DNA of 9,487 nt from Alphaproteobacteria bacterium (GTDB lineage: Bacteria > Pseudomonadota > Alphaproteobacteria > Sphingomonadales > Rhodothalassiaceae). A program made the translations under genes and the position numbers. Of the stretch, positions 6,099-9,487 are shown one piece after another. The stretch lies in assembly GCA_003694205.1 (NCBI GenBank), contig RFKS01000017.1:1-9487 (forward strand). Direction: 5' to 3'. Under the pieces are notes generated by a model, which did not search any database, was not told where the DNA came from, and saw only the letters and a program-made list of their open reading frames with translations. The stretch's first letter is position 1. Each line of letters opens with the position of its first letter.

Positions 6099-7097
6099 AT
6101 GAAATGGCGATCGCATGCCGGTCATGGTGGACCCATGGCTGCCATTCTTGCTGTGTTGCTCGGCGGTTGCGTCTTTGCCGGCGGCGGGACTCCCTATTGG
6201 GCACTCGAACCGGTCTATGAGGTGCGCAACAGCCCGATACCGGTGCCGCGGCCGGTGATGAAGCCGCGCCCGCCGCAGCGGTTCGCGGTCGTCCCTGCCG
6301 CCCGTCCGGCGGTTGCGAAACGGCCGCATTCCGCGATCCCGTTGCGGATGGTGACGGTACGTCGTGGCGATACCGTCTATGGCATTGCGCGTCGCCATGC
6401 GGTGGCGGTGGCCGATCTTGTCGCCGTCAATCGCCTCGAGGCGCCCTATCTGCTGCATCCCGGCGAGCGACTTCGGCTGCCCGAGCCGCGCATCCATGTC
6501 GTGCGCCGGGGCGAGACCCTGTTCGCCATCGCGCAGGGGCACGACCTCGAGGTCGGCGATCTGGCGCGCGCCAACGATCTGAGACCCCCATGGCGCATCC
6601 GGCCCGGCGACCGCTTGCGCATTCCCTCGGGCCGTGGTGCCGAGATGGCGGTGGCATCCCGCCCGTCGTCGGGACTGCCAGCGCCGCCGCCGCGTAGCGG
6701 GCGCGGCTTCGACTGGCCGGTGAGCGGGCCTGTCGTTTCCACCTTCGGCCCCAAGAAGGGGGGATTGCGCAATGACGGTATCAACATCGCCGCGCCGCGG
6801 GGTGCGCCCGTGCGCGCGGCCGAGGCGGGGGTCGTCGCCTATGCCGGCAACGGCCTCAAGGGATTTGGCAATCTCATCCTCATCCGCCACTATGGCGCCT
6901 GGGTGACCGCCTATGCGCACAATGACGCCCTTCTCGTCCGACGCGGGGACACCGTCGCGCGCGGCCAGATGATCGCCCGAGTCGGGTCGACCGGTGGGGT
7001 CACGACGCCGCAGCTTCATTTCGAGATTCGCCGTGGTGCAAAGGCGGTCGACCCGCTCGCCCATCTGCCCATCCTGTCGGCCGCCGCATCGCGCTGA
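6099..7097 (+). CDS. nlpD: NlpD-like lipoprotein: two LysM domains and a degenerate LytM/M23 domain
   Basis: A 332-residue envelope lipoprotein. The signal sequence ends in the lipobox LGGC (Cys24), followed by a Pro-rich linker (for example PVPRPVMKPRPP). Two LysM peptidoglycan-binding domains lie at about 84-128 and 131-176, and a LytM/M23 domain at about 204-325. Active M23 enzymes need HxxxD and HxH. Here these are Asn225-x-x-x-Asn229 and Gln305-Leu-His307, so two of three zinc ligands and the catalytic His are missing. E. coli NlpD is degenerate in the same places and activates the cell-division amidase AmiC; by analogy this protein probably activates an amidase at the septum. The gene name is by similarity of type; a DipM-like role is possible. 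Start uncertain: ATG 6099 gives a charged signal N-region but lacks a clear binding site; ATG 6135 follows GGTGG; TTG 6069 is unlikely. Confidence 0.85.
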   Translation: MKWRSHAGHGGPMAAILAVLLGGCVFAGGGTPYWALEPVYEVRNSPIPVPRPVMKPRPPQRFAVVPAARPAVAKRPHSAIPLRMVTVRRGDTVYGIARRHAVAVADLVAVNRLEAPYLLHPGERLRLPEPRIHVVRRGETLFAIAQGHDLEVGDLARANDLRPPWRIRPGDRLRIPSGRGAEMAVASRPSSGLPAPPPRSGRGFDWPVSGPVVSTFGPKKGGLRNDGINIAAPRGAPVRAAEAGVVAYAGNGLKGFGNLILIRHYGAWVTAYAHNDALLVRRGDTVARGQMIARVGSTGGVTTPQLHFEIRRGAKAVDPLAHLPILSAAASR

Positions 7098-7119
7098 GGC
7101 GCGGCTGCCGAGACATCTG

Positions 7120-7147
7120 TTGCAATCGGCGTCTTGCGCTTTATAGT
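7120..7147 (+). promoter_or_regulatory. Candidate sigma-70-type promoter of yajC-secD-secF
   Basis: TTGCAA (7120-7125), a 16-base spacer and TATAGT (7142-7147) match the -35 consensus at four and the -10 at five of six bases. A transcript starting near 7154 would have a leader of about 37 bases before the yajC ATG. The position between the NlpD-like gene and yajC fits a separate promoter for the Sec genes. Confidence 0.5.
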
Positions 7148-7190
7148 CGCCGCCGACTTGGCGCCCATTCGAGCCGGAGACCGGATTTCC

Positions 7191-7520
7191 ATGCTGATCA
7201 GCCCCGCCTTCGCACAGGCAGCCGGAGGCGCCGCGCCCGGCGGCAGCCTGCTGGACATGCTTCTCCCCTTCGCCCTCATCGGCCTCATCTTCTATTTTCT
7301 TCTCATTCGCCCGCAGCAGAAGCGCATGAAGCAGCATCGGGCGATGATCGACGCGGTGCGGCGCGGCGACACCATCGTCACCTCGGGCGGCATCATCGGC
7401 AAGGTGACCAAGGTCGCCGACGACGAGGTGCAGGTGGAGATTGCCGACGGGACCCGCGTGCGCGTGGTCAAGGGAACCATTGCGGAGGTGCGCAGCAAGA
7501 CCGAGCCCGCCGGGGAATAG
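7191..7520 (+). CDS. yajC: YajC, Sec translocase accessory subunit
   Basis: A 109-residue single-pass inner-membrane protein that associates with SecD-SecF and the SecYEG channel. The N-terminus MLISPAFAQAAGG is the usual short leader-like start. The membrane segment spans about residues 21-39 (LLDMLLPFALIGLIFYFLLI) and is followed by the hallmark RPQQKRMKQH. The cytoplasmic domain has the conserved GDTIVTSGGIIGKV and a beta-rich end (VQVEIADGTRVRVVKGTI). Length matches E. coli YajC (110). The ATG at 7191 is chosen over the TTG at 7134 because it gives the typical N-terminus and has GGAG (7176-7179) eleven bases upstream; the TTG would also lie upstream of the proposed promoter's -10 box. It leads the yajC-secD-secF order. 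Confidence 0.96.
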   Translation: MLISPAFAQAAGGAAPGGSLLDMLLPFALIGLIFYFLLIRPQQKRMKQHRAMIDAVRRGDTIVTSGGIIGKVTKVADDEVQVEIADGTRVRVVKGTIAEVRSKTEPAGE

Positions 7521-7567
7521 AACGGCTTGCACGGCACGCACCGCCGCCCCATGTGAAAGGACCGCCC

Positions 7568-7612
7568 ATGGCGCGTCAGCAGGTCGGGACCCTGAAGGCG
7601 CACGCGCGTTAG
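7568..7612 (+). CDS. Possible 14-residue leader peptide upstream of secD
   Basis: An ATG at 7568 with a strong ribosome binding site (GAAAGGA at 7555-7561, six bases upstream) opens a 14-codon frame, MARQQVGTLKAHAR. Its TAG (7610-7612) runs into the AGGAG (7611-7615) upstream of secD. Initiation signals are better than those of several real genes here. It has no signal sequence and is far shorter than known Sec-regulating arrest peptides such as SecM or VemP, so a function is unproven. Confidence 0.35.
   Translation: MARQQVGTLKAHAR
7571..7607 (+). promoter_or_regulatory. Possible stem-loop in the secD leader
   Basis: GCGCGT (7571-7576) can pair with ACGCGC (7602-7607). Inside that loop, CAGG (7580-7583) can pair with CCTG (7591-7594). 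The structure would cover the small leader ORF and end just before the secD ribosome binding site. There is no U-tract, so it is not an intrinsic terminator. A nested hairpin of this strength can occur by chance in GC-rich DNA. Confidence 0.25.
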
Positions 7613-7628
7613 GAGCTTGGGGACACAG

Positions 7629-9212
7629 ATGCTCGATTTCCCACCTTGGAAGATTGCCACCATCCTGCTTGTCTGCCTGGCCGGATTCCTGACCGCGCTG
7701 CCGACCTTTCTCGGCGATGAGGGCGCGGCGGCGCTGCCGGACTTCCTGCCCAAGAAGCAGATTACGCTGGGGCTCGATCTGCGCGGCGGCTCGCACATGC
7801 TGCTCGAGGTCGACACCGACGCGGTGATCGAGGAGCGGGTGGCGGACATCGAGGGCCAGATCCGCGATGCACTGCGCAAGCTGCGCATTCTCGCCAGTCT
7901 CGAAAGCAGGGGCCGGACGGTCACCGTGACGCTGCGCGACGCCTCCCAGGAAGCGGCAGCACTCGAGGCCATCCGCGGCCTCGCCACGCCGGTCGGAGGC
8001 GGGCTCCTCGGCGGAAGCTTTGCGCGTGACATCGCCGTCCAGTCGCTGGGGCAGGGGCGTATTTCGGTGACGCTGACCGATGCCGCGATCGCCGAACGGG
8101 TCTCGAGCGCGGTCGAACAGTCGCTCGAGATCGTGCGTCGCCGCATCGACGAGATGGGCACCCGCGAGCCAACCATCCAGCGCCAGGGCGAGGACCGTAT
8201 TCTGGTCCAGGTTCCGGGGCTTCAGAACAGCCAGGAGCTGCGCGACATCCTGTCGAAGACGGCCAAGCTCAGCTTCCACATGGTAAACGAGGCGGCCGAT
8301 CCCGACCGGCCACCGCCCGGATTCATGACGCTTCCGGTCGCGGTGACGGGCGAGCGCCTGGTCATCGAGCGGCGGGCGCGGCTGACCGGCGAGCACCTCG
8401 TCGACGCCCGCCTCGGCTACAACCAATCGAACCAGCCGGTGGTCAATTTCCGCTTCGATGCCACGGGCGGCCGCATCTTCGGCGAGATCACGCGCAAGAA
8501 CGTCAATCGCCGCTTCGCGATCGTGCTTGACGACGTCATCATCTCGGCGCCGAACATCAACGAGCCGATCCTCGGCGGCAGCGGCATGATCTTCGGCAAT
8601 TTCACCGTCGAGTCGGCGAACCAGCTCGCGATCCTGCTCAAGGCGGGAGCCCTGCCGGCGCCCCTGACCATCCTCGAGGAGCGCACCGTCGGACCCGATC
8701 TCGGCCAGGATTCGATCGAGGCGGGCGAGATCGCCGCCGTGATCGGCATGGTGGCCGTCGTCTTCTTCATGATTGCTGTCTATGGCTGGTTCGGTGTCGC
8801 CGCCAATGCCGCGCTTTTCGTCAATCTGGTGCTGCTTGTCGGTGCCCTGTCGACGCTCGGCGCGACGCTGACACTGCCCGGCCTTGCGGGTATCGTGCTC
8901 ACCATCGGCATGGCGGTGGACGCCAATGTGCTGATCTTCGAGCGCATCAAGGAGGAGGTGGCCGCGGGCCGGCCGCCGCTGCGCGCGCTCGAGGCGGGCT
9001 ACAGCCAGGCCATGAGCACCATTCTCGATGCCAATATCACCACCTTCATTGCCGCCTTTCTGCTCTTCCAGTTCGGCTCGGGACCGGTACGCGGCTTTGC
9101 GGTCACGTTGGGGATCGGCATTCTCACCTCGATGTTCACCGCCATCATCCTCACCCGCATGATGCTGGTCATCTGGTTGCGCCGACGCCGTCTCCAGCGC
9201 CTTCCCATCTGA
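7629..9212 (+). CDS. secD: SecD, protein translocase subunit
   Basis: A 527-residue inner-membrane protein of the RND superfamily. With SecF it uses the proton gradient to help pull preproteins into the periplasm after SecA-driven translocation. TM1 is at about 8-27, followed by the hallmark LGLDLRGGSHMLLEVD (from residue 46). A large periplasmic region contains the P1 head and base segments (for example EIVRRRIDEMGTREPTIQRQG). From about 370 come five more membrane segments, including GMAVDANVLIFERIKEE, where Asp431 corresponds to the proton-relay Asp519 of E. coli. The C-terminus ends in a short basic tail (RRRRLQRLPI). It is shorter than the E. coli protein (615), as is usual in many bacteria. 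The ATG at 7629 follows GGGGA (7619-7623) and gives the typical M-L-x-F-P-x-W-K start; the TTG at 7617 has its binding site too close. secF follows after 10 bases. Confidence 0.97.
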   Translation: MLDFPPWKIATILLVCLAGFLTALPTFLGDEGAAALPDFLPKKQITLGLDLRGGSHMLLEVDTDAVIEERVADIEGQIRDALRKLRILASLESRGRTVTVTLRDASQEAAALEAIRGLATPVGGGLLGGSFARDIAVQSLGQGRISVTLTDAAIAERVSSAVEQSLEIVRRRIDEMGTREPTIQRQGEDRILVQVPGLQNSQELRDILSKTAKLSFHMVNEAADPDRPPPGFMTLPVAVTGERLVIERRARLTGEHLVDARLGYNQSNQPVVNFRFDATGGRIFGEITRKNVNRRFAIVLDDVIISAPNINEPILGGSGMIFGNFTVESANQLAILLKAGALPAPLTILEERTVGPDLGQDSIEAGEIAAVIGMVAVVFFMIAVYGWFGVAANAALFVNLVLLVGALSTLGATLTLPGLAGIVLTIGMAVDANVLIFERIKEEVAAGRPPLRALEAGYSQAMSTILDANITTFIAAFLLFQFGSGPVRGFAVTLGIGILTSMFTAIILTRMMLVIWLRRRRLQRLPI

Positions 9213-9222
9213 CGAGGACGCC

Positions 9223-9487
9223 ATGCCGCTGCAGCTCATTCCGAAAGACACGCACATCCCGTTCATGAATGTGCGGCATGTTGCATTCGCGCTGTCTGCC
9301 CTTCTCGTCGTCGCCTCGATCGCCCTCTTCGCGGTGCGTGGGCTCAATCTCGGCATCGACTTCGTCGGCGGTTCGACGATTGAGATCCAGACGCCGGGGC
9401 CCGCGGATATCGGGCGCATCCGCTCGCTCCTTTCCGGCCTCGGCCTTGGTGATGTGAGCGTGCAGCGCTTCGGCGAGGAAAACGAGG
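9223..9487 (+). CDS. secF: SecF, protein translocase subunit, 3' end beyond the window
   Basis: The first 88 codons of secF run off the right edge with no stop. The protein partners SecD in the inner membrane. A hydrophobic TM1 (HVAFALSALLVVASIALFAV, about residues 19-38) is followed by the SecF/SecD signature GLNLGIDFVGGSTIEI (residues 40-55), the start of the periplasmic domain. The ATG at 9223 has GAGGA (9214-9218) four bases upstream and begins 10 bases after the secD stop, so the two are almost certainly co-transcribed. The N-terminal MPLQLIPKDTHIPFM is a usual cytoplasmic lead-in. Confidence 0.95.
   Translation, partial: MPLQLIPKDTHIPFMNVRHVAFALSALLVVASIALFAVRGLNLGIDFVGGSTIEIQTPGPADIGRIRSLLSGLGLGDVSVQRFGEENE

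Noticed and set aside
7134..7190. N-terminal extension of YajC from a TTG
   Set aside because: The extension overlaps the proposed -10 box, has no binding site, and YajC proteins normally start at the M-L-I-S-P-A-F-A-type sequence.
6054..9419. A 1121-codon open frame on the minus strand, antisense to the NlpD-like gene through secF
   Set aside because: It lies opposite four well-recognised genes, its translation is low-complexity (rich in Arg, Asp, Gly, His, Ala) with no domain I recognise, and GC-rich codon bias routinely leaves such antisense frames open.

Overview
The window is GC-rich (roughly two thirds G+C by eye), densely coded chromosomal DNA. It looks like an alphaproteobacterium: an NlpD-like lipoprotein - yajC - secD - secF block, short SecD and YajC forms of the kind seen in that class, and a MeaB chaperone of methylmalonyl-CoA mutase. 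This placement is from recalled gene order and protein style, not a search. I see no mobile element, CRISPR array, tRNA or rRNA, and no gene-free stretch over 300 bases.

Left part (1-3378). The first gene is the 3' end of a MeaB/ArgK-type GTPase on the plus strand; its start lies left of the window, because the Walker A motif sits at the very edge. It converges, with a 21-base gap, on a minus-strand pair: a sodium-coupled NSS/SNF amino-acid symporter followed 22 bases later by a class V PLP enzyme. The PLP gene is best started at a GTG (1988) behind a clear AGGAG.

Middle (3379-6011). A 216-base divergent intergenic region holds overlapping palindromes, an AT-rich patch and a possible 16-codon leader ORF. 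It leads into an exported amidohydrolase related to N-acyl-D-amino-acid deacylase, whose first metal-ligand motif (HxH) and bridging Cys are both replaced. That gene overlaps trmJ (tRNA 2'-O-methyltransferase) by ATGA. The amidohydrolase, symporter and PLP enzyme could together release, import and convert an amino acid. This is inference from adjacency.

Right part (6012-9487). Four genes serve the envelope: a two-LysM, degenerate-LytM lipoprotein (NlpD type, probably an amidase activator rather than a peptidase), then yajC, secD and the first 88 codons of secF, the accessory part of the Sec translocase. Plausible sigma-70-type promoters precede the lipoprotein gene and yajC. A 14-codon ORF with a strong ribosome binding site lies between yajC and secD and ends in the secD ribosome binding site.

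Most of the window is ordinary housekeeping DNA. The items most worth a second look are the altered active site of the amidohydrolase, its coupling to trmJ, and the two small leader ORFs.
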